DNA of 64,000 nucleotides from Bradyrhizobium elkanii WSM2783 (GCF_000472865.1 NZ_AXAP01000002.1:310001-374000); one strand, 5' to 3'. Counted from the first letter of the stretch, positions 1 to 9,551 are shown. Numbers and translations: made by a program. Notes: generated by a model from the letters alone, not told the origin.

Positions 1-3000
1 CCGCTTCCCAAGGGCGCGGTGCTGCCGGCCGGCATGACGAACGTGAAGCTGACCGGGCCGGGCGATCGCAAGGTGTGGGCGATCGCACCCATGCTCGCAC
101 CGGGGACGCAATCCTGGTCGATGCGGCTTGTGGGCGGTGCTGATCTTGCAAGCGCCGACAGTCGGGGGCTGAAGACGGCAGACAGTCTCGCTGGTTCAGG
201 CAATGTGGTGTTGAACGATCCCTTCCAGGTCACGCTCGTTGGGAGCACGTCGACCTCTGGCGTCAGCGTGGTGCGCACCGGCACCGGGGATCTCGAGCTT
301 CTCGCCGGCGGCAATTACGAGCAAAAATCACCGTTCGGGGTCTATACCGCCGGCACTGCGATCAAGGAGACCGGGACCGCGGCCAACGATCCTTACAACG
401 CCAGCCGGGGCACATTGTCCGATGGCACGGTGCTGGGCTCAACAAACGCCGCGTATGAAGCGACGCTTGGCTCGCAGCGGATGTATTACACCGAGCATGG
501 CGGGGATTTCCTGCTAGCCGCGCAAGGTGACGTGAAGGGCACGCTGACGCCGCGCGCGGACGAGGTTGGAAGCTGGCTGTGGCGCCAGGGTGGTTCGGAG
601 ATCGGCCAGCGCACGGCATGGGGCATCAATTTCGGCAGCTATACGTTTGATCAGATCAACACCAATAACGCCGCTGCTTTGAATCTGTCCGCTTTCTCCG
701 GCCTCGGTACGCTCGGTGGCGGCAATGTCACGCTGCAAGCGGGCGGCACGCTCGGCGGCGACGTAGGTCGCGGCGTGGTCATCGCCGTCGGTGGCAGCGG
801 CCGCGTGATGGGCGATGGCAGCATGGTCCAGACGGGCGGCGGCACGCTGTCGGTGAAAGCGGGTGATATCAGCACCGGTGGCAATCAATTCGTCAACCTG
901 CGCGGGACCATGGATGTCGCGACGGGAGATTTCGGTAGTCTCACCGCGACAAACATTCGTAACGATAGCGGGACGGACCCGCGGCCGATCAATCCGCTGA
1001 CGCCTTATTCGATGACCACGCTCTATGGCGGAGATTTCGCGCCGGGCGACAGCGTGATCAATCTTCGCGCGCGCGGCGATCTGGCCGTGGGAACCATCCT
1101 CGATCCGGGCCGCGTCGGCCTCACGGCCTGGACGGACGCGAATAACGGTCAAACGAACGGTGACGGCGCGAGCTGGTTCACGCTCTGGACGGGGCAAACC
1201 GCCGTGAACATGTTTGCCGCGGGGGGCTCGCTCCAGCCGGGCAGCGGCGCAACCTATTCCCGATACCTGCCCCCGATCGTGCGGGCGATCGCCGCGAACG
1301 GCAATATCTATAACCCGGGCGGAGGGCTGATGTTGCCGTCACCGAGTGGCGAACTCGAGGTGCTGGCGCAAGGATCGATCTTCGGCGACGGTAAGGAGAT
1401 GGGTCCCTTGATGACTCCGACAACGGCGTTGGCGACGCCGTTCAAGCCGGCCTGGGTGATCCTGAATGATGGGCTTAACATCACGGCCTCCAACTATTTC
1501 GGCGATTACGCGAATGCGGCTGACCAAGTCGGTGGAGGAATTGTCGTCTATTCCTACACGAGTGGTGGGCACCCCTTCGCCTTCGATTCAAGCACAGCGA
1601 AGGATAAAGCCCCGCTGGACCAAGGCTATCCGTCTCAACGCAAGCCGTCACACATCTATGCGGTGAATGGCGACATCACGGGCATCAGATATGGCCGGAT
1701 CGTCGACCAGAGCTGGACCGCCCCCGATCAGAGCATCGTTGCAAACACCTATTATCAGGCTGCAAGGCCGCTGCGGATGCTCGCAGGCGGAGATATCGTC
1801 AATACGATGGGTCTGATCCTGCACACCGATCAGAACGACGTGTCCACCATCGCGGTCGGCGGCAACATCATCTATGCGGGCGCTCCCTCGTCCACCAACG
1901 GGTGGCGCGGAGGCTTGGCGATTGCCGGCCCCGGCACGCTCGAAATCACAGCCGCCAAGGACATCTATCAAGGGTCAATCGCGACGGTCGAAAGCATCGG
2001 ACCGTTGCTCGCGGGCGACAACCGGCCCGGCGCCGGTGTCGTCATGCAGGCCGGCGTGGGTGCGGGTGAGATTGGTGTTGGGCAAGTCGACTGGACCGGC
2101 TTTGCGAAGCTCTATCTCGATCCAAAAAATCTCGTGGGCGAGGGGAAACTCGCCGACCAGCCCGGCAAAGTCGCCAAGACCTATGAGGCCGAGCTCTACG
2201 ATTGGCTGAAGGCACGCTTCGGCTATAGCGGGGCCAAGGCCGATGCGCTCGGTTACTTCTTCACCTTGTCGGCAGCGCAGCAGCGCATCTTCCTGCGGCA
2301 GGTCTATTACGCCGAACTGACCGCAGGCGGGCGCGAATACAACGAAGATGGCGGCCCACGTGCCGGCTCTTATTTGCGCGGGCGCCAGGCGATTGCAACG
2401 TTGTTGCCGAACGATGCCGCCTATGGTGGGGATATCACGATGTTCTCGGCGGCGGTCGCGGCCGGCGCGGGTAAGACGACCGTTCAAAGCGGTTATGTGC
2501 ACACCGATTTCGGCGGCGACATCCAGTTCGTGGTGCCGAACGGGGAGGTCACGCTCGGGACCGAGGGGCTGTCGCCGGGTGCCGATGCCGGCCTTATCAC
2601 GCAAGGGGCAGGCGACATCCAGATCTATTCGAAGGGCAGCGTGCTGCTCGGCCTGTCGCGCATCATGACCACGTTCGGCGGCAATATCATCGTCTGGTCG
2701 GCGGAAGGCGACATCAACGCCGGCCGCGGCGCCAAAACCACGGTGATCTACACGCCGCCCAAACGCGCCTACGACAGATACGGCAATGTCACCGTGTCAC
2801 CGGTCGTGCCGTCCAGCGGCGCCGGCATCGCGACGCTGAGACAGATCGCGGAGGTGCCGCCCGGGACGGTCGATCTGGTCGCGCCGCTCGGCACCGTCGA
2901 TGCAGGCGAGGCGGGGATCCGCGCATCGAGCTTCGTCAACATCGCAGCCTTGCATATCGTCAACGCCGCCAACATCCAGGCGCAAGGCGGCGTCGTTGGC

Positions 3001-3336
3001 GTGCCGCAGGTCCAGGCACCCAACATCGGCGGCCTGACCGAAGCATCGAACACGGCGGGCGCCGCAGCCCAGCAAGCCACCGTGCCGCAGGCGCGCGCCG
3101 GCGAGCAACCCTCCATCATCATCGTCGAGTTCCTCGGCTTCGGTGGAGGAAGTGAGGAAGATCGCCCCAATAGCGAACGACAGCGGAACCGTGGCAGACA
3201 AAGCAACAATTATGACCCGAACAACATGGTCCGCGTTCTTGGCAACGGCACATTTTCCGCGGAGGACACCAAGCAGTTGACGGCGTTGGAGCGCGATACG
3301 CTCACCCGCCAGGTCGTCGCGCCAAGCTCTCCATAA
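1..3336 (+). CDS. Filamentous haemagglutinin-family surface protein, C-terminal part (5' end outside window)
   Basis: The reading frame is open from base 1, so the gene starts before the window; about 1,111 codons are visible, ending in TAA. The protein is Gly/Asn/Asp-rich with many short beta-strand repeats of the GGDI, GGNI and GGNV type, as expected of a right-handed beta-helix adhesin. The last 230 residues (GGNIIVWSAEGDINAGRG, then TPPKRAYDRYGNV and GTVDAGEAGIRASS) match what I know of the DUF3739 domain that ends many rhizobial haemagglutinin-like proteins. The N-terminal secretion domain would be upstream and is not visible, and no TpsB-type outer-membrane partner is in the window. It converges with the HlyD gene 78 bp away. 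Family assignment is good; role in adhesion or secretion is inference. Confidence 0.85.
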   Translation, partial: PLPKGAVLPAGMTNVKLTGPGDRKVWAIAPMLAPGTQSWSMRLVGGADLASADSRGLKTADSLAGSGNVVLNDPFQVTLVGSTSTSGVSVVRTGTGDLELLAGGNYEQKSPFGVYTAGTAIKETGTAANDPYNASRGTLSDGTVLGSTNAAYEATLGSQRMYYTEHGGDFLLAAQGDVKGTLTPRADEVGSWLWRQGGSEIGQRTAWGINFGSYTFDQINTNNAAALNLSAFSGLGTLGGGNVTLQAGGTLGGDVGRGVVIAVGGSGRVMGDGSMVQTGGGTLSVKAGDISTGGNQFVNLRGTMDVATGDFGSLTATNIRNDSGTDPRPINPLTPYSMTTLYGGDFAPGDSVINLRARGDLAVGTILDPGRVGLTAWTDANNGQTNGDGASWFTLWTGQTAVNMFAAGGSLQPGSGATYSRYLPPIVRAIAANGNIYNPGGGLMLPSPSGELEVLAQGSIFGDGKEMGPLMTPTTALATPFKPAWVILNDGLNITASNYFGDYANAADQVGGGIVVYSYTSGGHPFAFDSSTAKDKAPLDQGYPSQRKPSHIYAVNGDITGIRYGRIVDQSWTAPDQSIVANTYYQAARPLRMLAGGDIVNTMGLILHTDQNDVSTIAVGGNIIYAGAPSSTNGWRGGLAIAGPGTLEITAAKDIYQGSIATVESIGPLLAGDNRPGAGVVMQAGVGAGEIGVGQVDWTGFAKLYLDPKNLVGEGKLADQPGKVAKTYEAELYDWLKARFGYSGAKADALGYFFTLSAAQQRIFLRQVYYAELTAGGREYNEDGGPRAGSYLRGRQAIATLLPNDAAYGGDITMFSAAVAAGAGKTTVQSGYVHTDFGGDIQFVVPNGEVTLGTEGLSPGADAGLITQGAGDIQIYSKGSVLLGLSRIMTTFGGNIIVWSAEGDINAGRGAKTTVIYTPPKRAYDRYGNVTVSPVVPSSGAGIATLRQIAEVPPGTVDLVAPLGTVDAGEAGIRASSFVNIAALHIVNAANIQAQGGVVGVPQVQAPNIGGLTEASNTAGAAAQQATVPQARAGEQPSIIIVEFLGFGGGSEEDRPNSERQRNRGRQSNNYDPNNMVRVLGNGTFSAEDTKQLTALERDTLTRQVVAPSSP

Positions 3337-3414
3337 TTGGCATGGAGCGATCTGCGTGGGAATGTCGTGTCGTTGGTGGTGACCGCTACGGGGCGGGCAG
3401 GCAGTGCGTTGTGG

Positions 3415-4410
3415 TCACTGCTTGATCCAAACAGTCATACCTGGCTCGAGGATGGCCGCCTCTCCCTGTGGGTCGAGGCGCAAGCGTAGCGTATTGCGGT
3501 CGTGATCGCCAATCACGCGCTCGGCCTGCCAGGTCGCAAAGACGCCGAGCGGCCGCAGTTCGGTGATGGCGCTCTTGATCGCGCCGTCGTCGCCGTTCCG
3601 CACCACGCCGACTGTTTCTCCGACCGCGAGACCGCTCAGATGGTCTTCGCGCACATTGAATGAAAGCCACTGCTTGCCCGCCGCTTCGACCATCAGGATC
3701 GGTTGACCCGCGCGAACGTTCTCGCCGACTTCTGCGGCGATGACGCTGACCACACCGTCGGCGGGAGCACGCAAGACCATCTTGTCGAGGCGACGCTCGA
3801 GCACCGCGACCGCAGCCGCTGCGGCCTGCACCTCTGCGTCGGCGATCGCGCGTTCCTCCTGGGTCGGACCCGCCACGGCCGCATCGTAGTTCGCCTGGGC
3901 CTCCGCCACATCGGCACGTGCGCTCGCGGCGTCGTTTTCGGCCTGGTCAAGCGCCTGCTGGGACTCAAAGCTCTGACGCGCCAGCGTGGTGGTTCTTGTG
4001 AGCTGGGTCTGCACATAGTCGAGGCGGGACTTTGCCTTGGCGATTGCAGCTTTCAGAGAGTCGACCTGCTCACGCCTGACGCCGGCATAGACGTTGTTGC
4101 GGTTCGCGGTTGCTGAGGCGAGCGCGGCGCGCGCCTGGTCCACCTGTGCGGTCAACTCCACCGCCGAGAGCGTCGCGAGGACATCGCCGGCATGTACCTG
4201 CGCGCCCTTCTTGACCGCAATCGAAACGAGTTGGCCGTTTACTTCCGGGTCCACCCTGACCTCGGTCGCCCGCACGACGCCAACGATTGCGGACGGCGAT
4301 CCGGAACCACGGACGGAATAGATCACAACGCCCGCGACGAGCGCGAGTGCGATCGCGGCGATGGCGACACGCCTAGCCTTGCGCACGTGTCTGCCCTCTC
4401 TTGACGGCAA
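3415..4410 (-). CDS. HlyD-family membrane fusion protein (distal gene of export operon)
   Basis: 331 aa. A single N-terminal membrane segment (about residues 14-31) is followed by a split lipoyl-like domain around a long Ala/Gln-rich coiled coil (about 75-190) and a beta-barrel part containing the LRAPADGVVSVI segment, the usual HlyD/EmrA layout. It would bridge an inner-membrane transporter to the outer membrane. The start lies 38 bp inside the upstream permease gene; a GTG at 4386 would shorten the overlap and is a possible alternative. It is the last gene of a three-gene minus-strand operon. The cargo cannot be read from the sequence. Confidence 0.88.
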   Translation of the reverse strand: MPSREGRHVRKARRVAIAAIALALVAGVVIYSVRGSGSPSAIVGVVRATEVRVDPEVNGQLVSIAVKKGAQVHAGDVLATLSAVELTAQVDQARAALASATANRNNVYAGVRREQVDSLKAAIAKAKSRLDYVQTQLTRTTTLARQSFESQQALDQAENDAASARADVAEAQANYDAAVAGPTQEERAIADAEVQAAAAAVAVLERRLDKMVLRAPADGVVSVIAAEVGENVRAGQPILMVEAAGKQWLSFNVREDHLSGLAVGETVGVVRNGDDGAIKSAITELRPLGVFATWQAERVIGDHDRNTLRLRLDPQGEAAILEPGMTVWIKQ

Positions 4411-6703
4411 GCGCTGAGATCACGGCGAGCACGAAATAGGCGAGCGCCAAGCACCACAGTCCAAGCCAATCGTGTGCGACCTCCCAAATGCTGGCGCCGA
4501 GCTGGTTGATGCGCACGAGGCCGTCAATCGCGAAGTCGGCCGGGAACAGTCGGCCCAGGGCGATGGCCACATCGGGGATCGCCTCGCGCGGCCATGCGAA
4601 GCCGGCGGTGAAGAATTGGGGCAGGCTGGTTGCAAGGAGCAGGATGGTTGCATTTTCGGGCCGCGTGAACCAGGCGCCGACGGCCTGCCCCATGAAGCTC
4701 GTCGCAAGCAGGAAGACGGCAGCAAGCGCGAGCAGTTGTGGAAGATGCCCGAGCGTTGAAAAGCCATAGATGCGCGGCAGCACGATGAGATAAAGTGCGA
4801 GCGCCGGAAGGTAAATCGTCAGATGGGCGATGCCGCGGCCGAGCACGCCGGCGAACGCTCCGCCGCCGGTTGCCAGCGCAGTACGGGTCAACATCGCCGC
4901 ACCGATCAGAAGGGTTTGCTGCAGGATCAGCACAAACGCCGCCGGGACGATGTAGCTTGCATAGCCGCCCACGGGGTTGAAGATCGGCTGCAGCAGAATG
5001 TCCGCCGGGCTCGAACTCGCCAGCTTCGCCTTGACAAGGCTTCCATCCGAGCGTGCGCCTCGCGAAACAAGCTCGGACGTCAATGTCCCGATTGCGGTGG
5101 CGACCCCGCTGGCGGTCGATCTGAATATGAACAAATAGGTGGCATCCGCGTAGATCGGAATGTGAGCGGTGATGCCCTTGAGCACGTCGCGCTCAGTGTC
5201 TGGCGGGATTTCGACGGCGGCAAAGGCCTTCCCACGATCGATTGCGGTGCGCGCCTCGGCGAGTGTACGGGTGCGGACCGCAACGCTCAATGCTCCGCTC
5301 GCATCCAGCGTCTCGACGATCTGGCGGCTGAGATCGCTCAGATCGTTGTCGACGACCGCGATGGGAAGCTTGCGCAGGATCTGGTTCAGATAGGGTTGCG
5401 GATAATAAATGCCGTAGACCAAGGGAGCCAGGAACAGGAGGGTGAAGGCGCTCCGCGCGCCGAGCACGCGCCGCCACTCCGCCATGAAGGCGCCGCCGAC
5501 GCCGCGGGGCGCGCGGCCGATCTCTGATTGCTCGGCTGGTCGCGCCGTCTCAAACCAGCCCCTGCGCTTGAGGCTCGCCATACGCAGCAAGGCGAGGCCA
5601 GCATAGAGCATCGTCAGGCCGGCGAGCGCCGCGAACGGAATGGCGGAGTCCGACACCGGCAATCCGCGTGCCGCTTGGCCCAACAACACGGCCATGTACC
5701 AGCGCAGCGGCAGTATCGCGCTCCAGACTTGCGCAAACGCATTCATGCCGATCGCGGGGAAGCCGACGCCGGCGTAGCCGAATGCAGGAGAGGCAACGAG
5801 GCCCGCAAGTCCCAGCCCCGTCGCCAGATCGCCGACCAGGAGCTGCAGCAGGGCACCGAGCGAGAGGTAGGCGACAATCAGGAGCGAGCCGGCGGCCACC
5901 ATCAACGGAAGGTCTCCCCTGAAGGGGACTTGCAGCACGCCCTCCAGGAAGAGCGGCTCGGCAAGCATGATGAGGAGGAAGATGCCGAAGAGGGGCGCGA
6001 GCTTGCCGGCCAGCGCAACGACCGGATCGCCTCCGGCACTTTCGAGCCAGGCCCGCGCGTCGCGCCGGCGGAATTCGGAGCCGACGGAATAGCCTGCCGC
6101 GAGCGTGATCACTACATGGATGATCGTCGGCAGCAGCGCACGGAGCAGGAACTGGGCATAGTTCTTTTGCGGATTGACAAGCGCGATGGTTTCCCCGGCC
6201 ATCGTTCCGATCGAGGCTGGTGTGGGCGCTGCGTGCTTCGCGGGGGCTGCCACGGCGGCTGCGGCGGAAAGCGCATCGCTCAGCCCCGAGGAGGCAATGC
6301 CGGCCGCCGTCAGGAACTGCTGGTTGTAGAATCCAACCACCTGCGGACGGCGTTGAGCCTGCAGGTCGCGCTCGAAATCCGGTGGGATATAGATTGCCGA
6401 GATCGCCTTTCCGGACCGTATATCCTTCACGGCCGTGGACAGCGTACCGGAGCGGTCGACGATTTTCAGGCTCGGAGATGCCGCGACGTATTCCACCAGG
6501 GCACGCGAAGCGTCCGACTTGTCCTCGTCGACGACCGTCACCCCGAGCCCCCGGATGACCGGATGGCTGAAGACCGTTGTGAGAACCACGAACGCGAAGA
6601 GAGGCACGCCAAAGATCAAAAGCAGCGCCACACGATCGTGAAACAGCCATTGGCACTCGCGCTGTGCGACCAGCAGAAATCCCGGTCTTGACGCCAGCCT
6701 CAT
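4373..6703 (-). CDS. Tandem (fused) ABC-2-type permease
   Basis: 776 aa, about twice the usual ABC-2 permease length. Two homologous halves are visible. Residues 1 to about 385 hold an N-terminal helix, a large periplasmic loop starting at VTVVDEDKSDASRALVEYV and a block of five or six helices. Residues about 405-776 repeat this, with IAVVDNDLSDLSRQIVETL as the matching loop. The repeated V-V-D-x-D-x-S-D motif supports internal duplication. No nucleotide-binding domain is fused to it or encoded next to it. It overlaps the next upstream HlyD gene by 4 bp (ATGA) and the downstream HlyD gene by 38 bp, so the three are translationally coupled. Related systems (YbhR/YhhJ type) export drugs or other small molecules; here the substrate is unknown. 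Confidence 0.85.
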   Translation of the reverse strand: MRLASRPGFLLVAQRECQWLFHDRVALLLIFGVPLFAFVVLTTVFSHPVIRGLGVTVVDEDKSDASRALVEYVAASPSLKIVDRSGTLSTAVKDIRSGKAISAIYIPPDFERDLQAQRRPQVVGFYNQQFLTAAGIASSGLSDALSAAAAVAAPAKHAAPTPASIGTMAGETIALVNPQKNYAQFLLRALLPTIIHVVITLAAGYSVGSEFRRRDARAWLESAGGDPVVALAGKLAPLFGIFLLIMLAEPLFLEGVLQVPFRGDLPLMVAAGSLLIVAYLSLGALLQLLVGDLATGLGLAGLVASPAFGYAGVGFPAIGMNAFAQVWSAILPLRWYMAVLLGQAARGLPVSDSAIPFAALAGLTMLYAGLALLRMASLKRRGWFETARPAEQSEIGRAPRGVGGAFMAEWRRVLGARSAFTLLFLAPLVYGIYYPQPYLNQILRKLPIAVVDNDLSDLSRQIVETLDASGALSVAVRTRTLAEARTAIDRGKAFAAVEIPPDTERDVLKGITAHIPIYADATYLFIFRSTASGVATAIGTLTSELVSRGARSDGSLVKAKLASSSPADILLQPIFNPVGGYASYIVPAAFVLILQQTLLIGAAMLTRTALATGGGAFAGVLGRGIAHLTIYLPALALYLIVLPRIYGFSTLGHLPQLLALAAVFLLATSFMGQAVGAWFTRPENATILLLATSLPQFFTAGFAWPREAIPDVAIALGRLFPADFAIDGLVRINQLGASIWEVAHDWLGLWCLALAYFVLAVISALAVKRGQTRAQG

Positions 6704-7752
6704 TGCCGCGACCGCCAGTCGAGATAGGCGCTCATACCCGGTCGCAGCTCGGACACCGGCTGGACCGGGTAGGCACGAATCGAAAACGTCCGCAAATCGA
6801 AATCGCCCGAAGCACGCGTGGCCCGCCAGCTCGCATATTCGCCCTTGGTTGCAATAAGCTTGACCTCGACGGTGACGCGGCGGTCATCGAGAGCCGGAAT
6901 GCGGACATCAAATCGATCGCCGACCTTCAAGCCCTTGACGAGATCCTCGCGAAGATCGAAGTGAATCCAGACATCGCCCAGATCGATCAAGGTAACCAGC
7001 GGCACGCCCGGCGATACGTATTCGCCAGGCTCAATATTGCGCTGATAGATCTGCGAGGCGACGGGGGCATAGACCACGAGTTGATCGATGATCGATTGAA
7101 CGCTCTGGATATCGGCATTGGCTTTTTCGACGTTGGCCCTGGAGATCGCCCGCTCCTCCTTTGTGTAGCCGTTGACAGCCTGGTCGTAGGACGATTTGGC
7201 CTGATCGACTGCGCGCTCGCTTTCGTGCAGCGTGTCGGTCACTTGGTCGAGACGGGCTTGCGGCGCATTGCCTTGCTGGGTCAATGTGTAGGTACGGTCA
7301 AAGGTCTTCTGGGCAAGCACCTGGGCAGCCTGCGCCCGCTCCATTGCCGCTTTCCGTGCGGCAATGGTTTCCACCCGTGTTCCGACGAGGACGTTGGCAA
7401 GTTGAGCCTCGGCCACAGTCTTTGCTGCCTTCATCTGCTCGTGTTTGGCCAGAGTTTCGGGATTGTCGATCCGCACGAGCACAGCGCCAGCCGGAACGTT
7501 CTGGCCACGTTCGACGGGAATTTCCTTGACCCGCCCGTCGACACGCGCGGCTATATCCAGCCGCGTTGCATCGACCTCGCCCTGGACGAGCAGTGGTTCC
7601 GGTCGCAAGAGATAGAAGACAGAGAGCGCGACGACGCTGGCTGCAACGATGCCGACAATGATGGAAGGAGCGCGCGTCGCGGTGCGGGTGTCTTTCTCTC
7701 CGTCCCTCGGTGCATCGGACGTACTTTGAATTTCCTTGTCAGAGATCGGCAT
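6700..7752 (-). CDS. HlyD-family membrane fusion protein (proximal gene of export operon)
   Basis: 350 aa. A polar N-terminal tail of about 28 residues precedes a membrane segment (about 30-49), then the lipoyl half-motif ARVDGRVKEIPVERGQNV, a coiled-coil hairpin (about 105-215) and the second half with VYAPVASQIYQRNIEPGEYV. This is the EmrA/HlyD organisation. A ribosome-binding site (AAGGGGAA) lies about 15 bp before the ATG. It is the first gene of the operon; two distinct fusion proteins flank one tandem permease, suggesting a hetero-oligomeric periplasmic adaptor or alternative adaptors. Confidence 0.87.
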   Translation of the reverse strand: MPISDKEIQSTSDAPRDGEKDTRTATRAPSIIVGIVAASVVALSVFYLLRPEPLLVQGEVDATRLDIAARVDGRVKEIPVERGQNVPAGAVLVRIDNPETLAKHEQMKAAKTVAEAQLANVLVGTRVETIAARKAAMERAQAAQVLAQKTFDRTYTLTQQGNAPQARLDQVTDTLHESERAVDQAKSSYDQAVNGYTKEERAISRANVEKANADIQSVQSIIDQLVVYAPVASQIYQRNIEPGEYVSPGVPLVTLIDLGDVWIHFDLREDLVKGLKVGDRFDVRIPALDDRRVTVEVKLIATKGEYASWRATRASGDFDLRTFSIRAYPVQPVSELRPGMSAYLDWRSRQ

Positions 7753-8084
7753 GTCCGCGCCTGATTCCCCTTTGCGTGACCGGGGTAGTCGTTTGCTAGC
7801 CTTGGTTGTTAGGTCTGTCCAATCTCGATCCGCTGAATTCCGCGAGCAAAAAGATCAACTATCGGCAGGGTGCATGTCAACCTCTGCCCTTATCGGGTAC
7901 CGTCCGCTCGTCGCTGGGGATGATCGTCTCGTCTCGATATCGGTATGCTGTACGGAGATCTGATGACGGCCGTGCAACAGGAGCCTTTCGCTCAATCGCG
8001 TTCCCGTGAGCTGAAGAGAGAACGGTCGCTCAACCAGGCCCAGGCTTGAGCAGCCAATAGCTTCTCAGCCTTTGTGAAACCGGC
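7753..8084. other. Intergenic region between divergent HlyD operon and dinB: no gene seen
   Basis: The 406-bp gap from 7753 to 8158 separates two divergent genes. The right end carries the dinB promoter and SOS box, described separately. The rest must hold the promoter of the minus-strand export operon, but no convincing -35/-10 pair or operator stands out. The short open frames here lack ribosome-binding sites and codon bias and I do not consider them genes. Confidence 0.5.
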
Positions 8085-8114
8085 TTGACACGCGTTCCAA
8101 CATGTTCGCATTAT
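8085..8114 (+). promoter_or_regulatory. Probable housekeeping promoter of dinB
   Basis: A perfect TTGACA (8085-8090) is followed after 18 bp by CATTAT (8109-8114), a fair -10 element. The start codon lies about 45 bp downstream of the -10. The -10 overlaps the LexA box, the arrangement expected for repression. Confidence 0.6.
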
Positions 8115-8118
8115 GTTC
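8104..8118 (+). promoter_or_regulatory. LexA (SOS) box, GTTC-N7-GTTC
   Basis: GTTC (8104-8107), seven bases, GTTC (8115-8118) is exactly the direct-repeat LexA operator known from alphaproteobacteria. It sits over the dinB -10 element, so dinB is expected to be repressed by LexA and induced by DNA damage. A third GTTC at 8094-8097 lies six bases upstream. Confidence 0.85.
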
Positions 8119-8158
8119 TCAGTGAATTTCGGTCAAATTTCACCGGTGAACGCTCTGG

Positions 8159-9406
8159 ATGGCAACGGCGGCCACCATCCTTCATGCAGACCTTGATGCC
8201 TTTTACGCCTCGGTCGAGCAACTGCTCGATCCTTCGCTGCGCGGCAGACCTATCGCTGTCGGTGGCGGGGTCGTGCTTGCTGCCTCATACGAAGCCAAGG
8301 CGTTCGGGGTTCGAGGTGGTATGCCGGGACGGCACGCACGCCAGCTATGTCCGCAACTCACTTTTGTCGGCGGCCATTTCAAGGACTACCAACGGCTGGG
8401 TGATGCTGCCATCAAGGTGATCGGCGATTTCACGCCACTGGTGGAGCGTATTTCCATCGACGAGGCGTTTGCCGACGTTGCGGGCTGCACCCATCTCTTC
8501 GGTACGCCCGCCGAAATTGCAAAGACAATCCGCCAACGCGTGCGGATGGAGATCGGTCTTGGGATCTCGGTCGGTGTGGCGCGCACCAAGCATCTGGCGA
8601 AAATTGCCTCGCAAGTGGCGAAGCCAGATGGGCTCGTGGTCGTGGATCCCGACACCGAACTGGAGTTCCTTCACCGCCTGCCCGTCGAGCTGATGTGGGG
8701 AGTGGGTCCCGTCACGAAGGCGCAGCTCGCCGAAATCGGCGTGCTGACCATCGGGCATCTGGCAAAGACACCGGGATGGTCGCTCGAGCGCTTGCTCGGT
8801 CCCGCTGCAGGCGAGAAACTCGCGGCGCTGGCATGGAATCGCGATCCGCGGGAGATCAAGTCTCACCGCCGGGCCGGATCGGCAGGGGCGCAGTCAGCGA
8901 TTGGCAGGAAGCCGGCCGAAGAGCGGGTTATTCGACCCACGCTGCTTCACCTCGCGGACCGCATCGCTACGCGACTCCGGGCGAAGTCCAGGCCCGGTCG
9001 AACCGTGACGGTCCGCGTTCGCTTCGCCGACCTGAGCTCGGTGACACGCTCGGTAACGCTCGATGCGCCGATCTCCGCGACCATGATCCTTGCTGAGATC
9101 GCCGAGGAACTGGTGCGAGCGATCCTTGCAGATCATCCGGACCAGAAGACCATCTCGCTATTGGCGATCTCCGTGTCGCATCTTGAGGAGCACTGGGATC
9201 TCGAGCTCGAACTCCCGCTTGAACTTCAAGATGAAGCGCGCCGCCCCGGCACCAGGATAGGCATGGCCCGTTGGGCGGCTGATTGCGCCGTCGACAAGAT
9301 CCGCGATCGCTTCGGATGGGATGCGATCGGATACGGCCCGGCAGCGCTTGGCATTTCTCGTTCCGTGCCCGACGAGTTTCGCAAACTCGCCGAAAAAGAC
9401 CTCTAA
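8159..9406 (+). CDS. dinB: DNA polymerase IV (Y-family, error-prone)
   Basis: 415 aa, slightly longer than E. coli DinB. The catalytic motifs are present: HADLDAFYASVEQ near the N-terminus with D11, and ERISIDEAF with D101-E102. A helix-hairpin-helix region follows (VGPVTKAQLAEIGVLTIGHL), then the little-finger domain. It performs translesion synthesis in the cytoplasm. The ATG at 8159 is chosen because it places the HADLDAFY motif at the normal distance from the N-terminus; the ribosome-binding site is weak. The SOS box upstream predicts damage induction. It appears monocistronic, with no imuA/imuB partners nearby. Confidence 0.95.
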   Translation: MATAATILHADLDAFYASVEQLLDPSLRGRPIAVGGGVVLAASYEAKAFGVRGGMPGRHARQLCPQLTFVGGHFKDYQRLGDAAIKVIGDFTPLVERISIDEAFADVAGCTHLFGTPAEIAKTIRQRVRMEIGLGISVGVARTKHLAKIASQVAKPDGLVVVDPDTELEFLHRLPVELMWGVGPVTKAQLAEIGVLTIGHLAKTPGWSLERLLGPAAGEKLAALAWNRDPREIKSHRRAGSAGAQSAIGRKPAEERVIRPTLLHLADRIATRLRAKSRPGRTVTVRVRFADLSSVTRSVTLDAPISATMILAEIAEELVRAILADHPDQKTISLLAISVSHLEEHWDLELELPLELQDEARRPGTRIGMARWAADCAVDKIRDRFGWDAIGYGPAALGISRSVPDEFRKLAEKDL

Positions 9407-9535
9407 CCCTCGAAAGCCTTGGCCCGACAAGCGACCGGTGGGTACGAGCTCCTATTTACCAGCTAGCCGCCAGCGGCAAAGACCTCGCCGTTCCTGACGT
9501 GCTTAGATGCGCGCGCTTGTGCTGTACAGCTCCGC

Positions 9536-9551
9536 TGGCACGAAAAATGCT
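9536..9551 (+). promoter_or_regulatory. Sigma-54 (-24/-12) promoter of the alcohol dehydrogenase gene
   Basis: TGGCACG (9536-9542), AAAA, ATGCT (9547-9551). Compared with the TGGCACG-N4-TTGCA consensus, the invariant GG and GC are present at exact spacing and only the first T of the -12 element and the last base of the window differ. Expected transcript start is near 9562, about 43 nt before the ATG at 9605. This places the gene in the same regulon as the monooxygenase operon. No clear CGCAA/TTGCG palindrome is seen just upstream. Confidence 0.75.

Noticed and set aside
7736..7963. 75-codon open frame in the gap before dinB
   Set aside because: No ribosome-binding site, atypical composition, overlaps the start of the HlyD gene.
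9376..9390. Inverted repeat GAGTTT-CGC-AAACTC as a regulatory site for adh
   Set aside because: It lies within the dinB coding region and does not share the CGCAA/TTGCG palindrome pattern; chance is likely.
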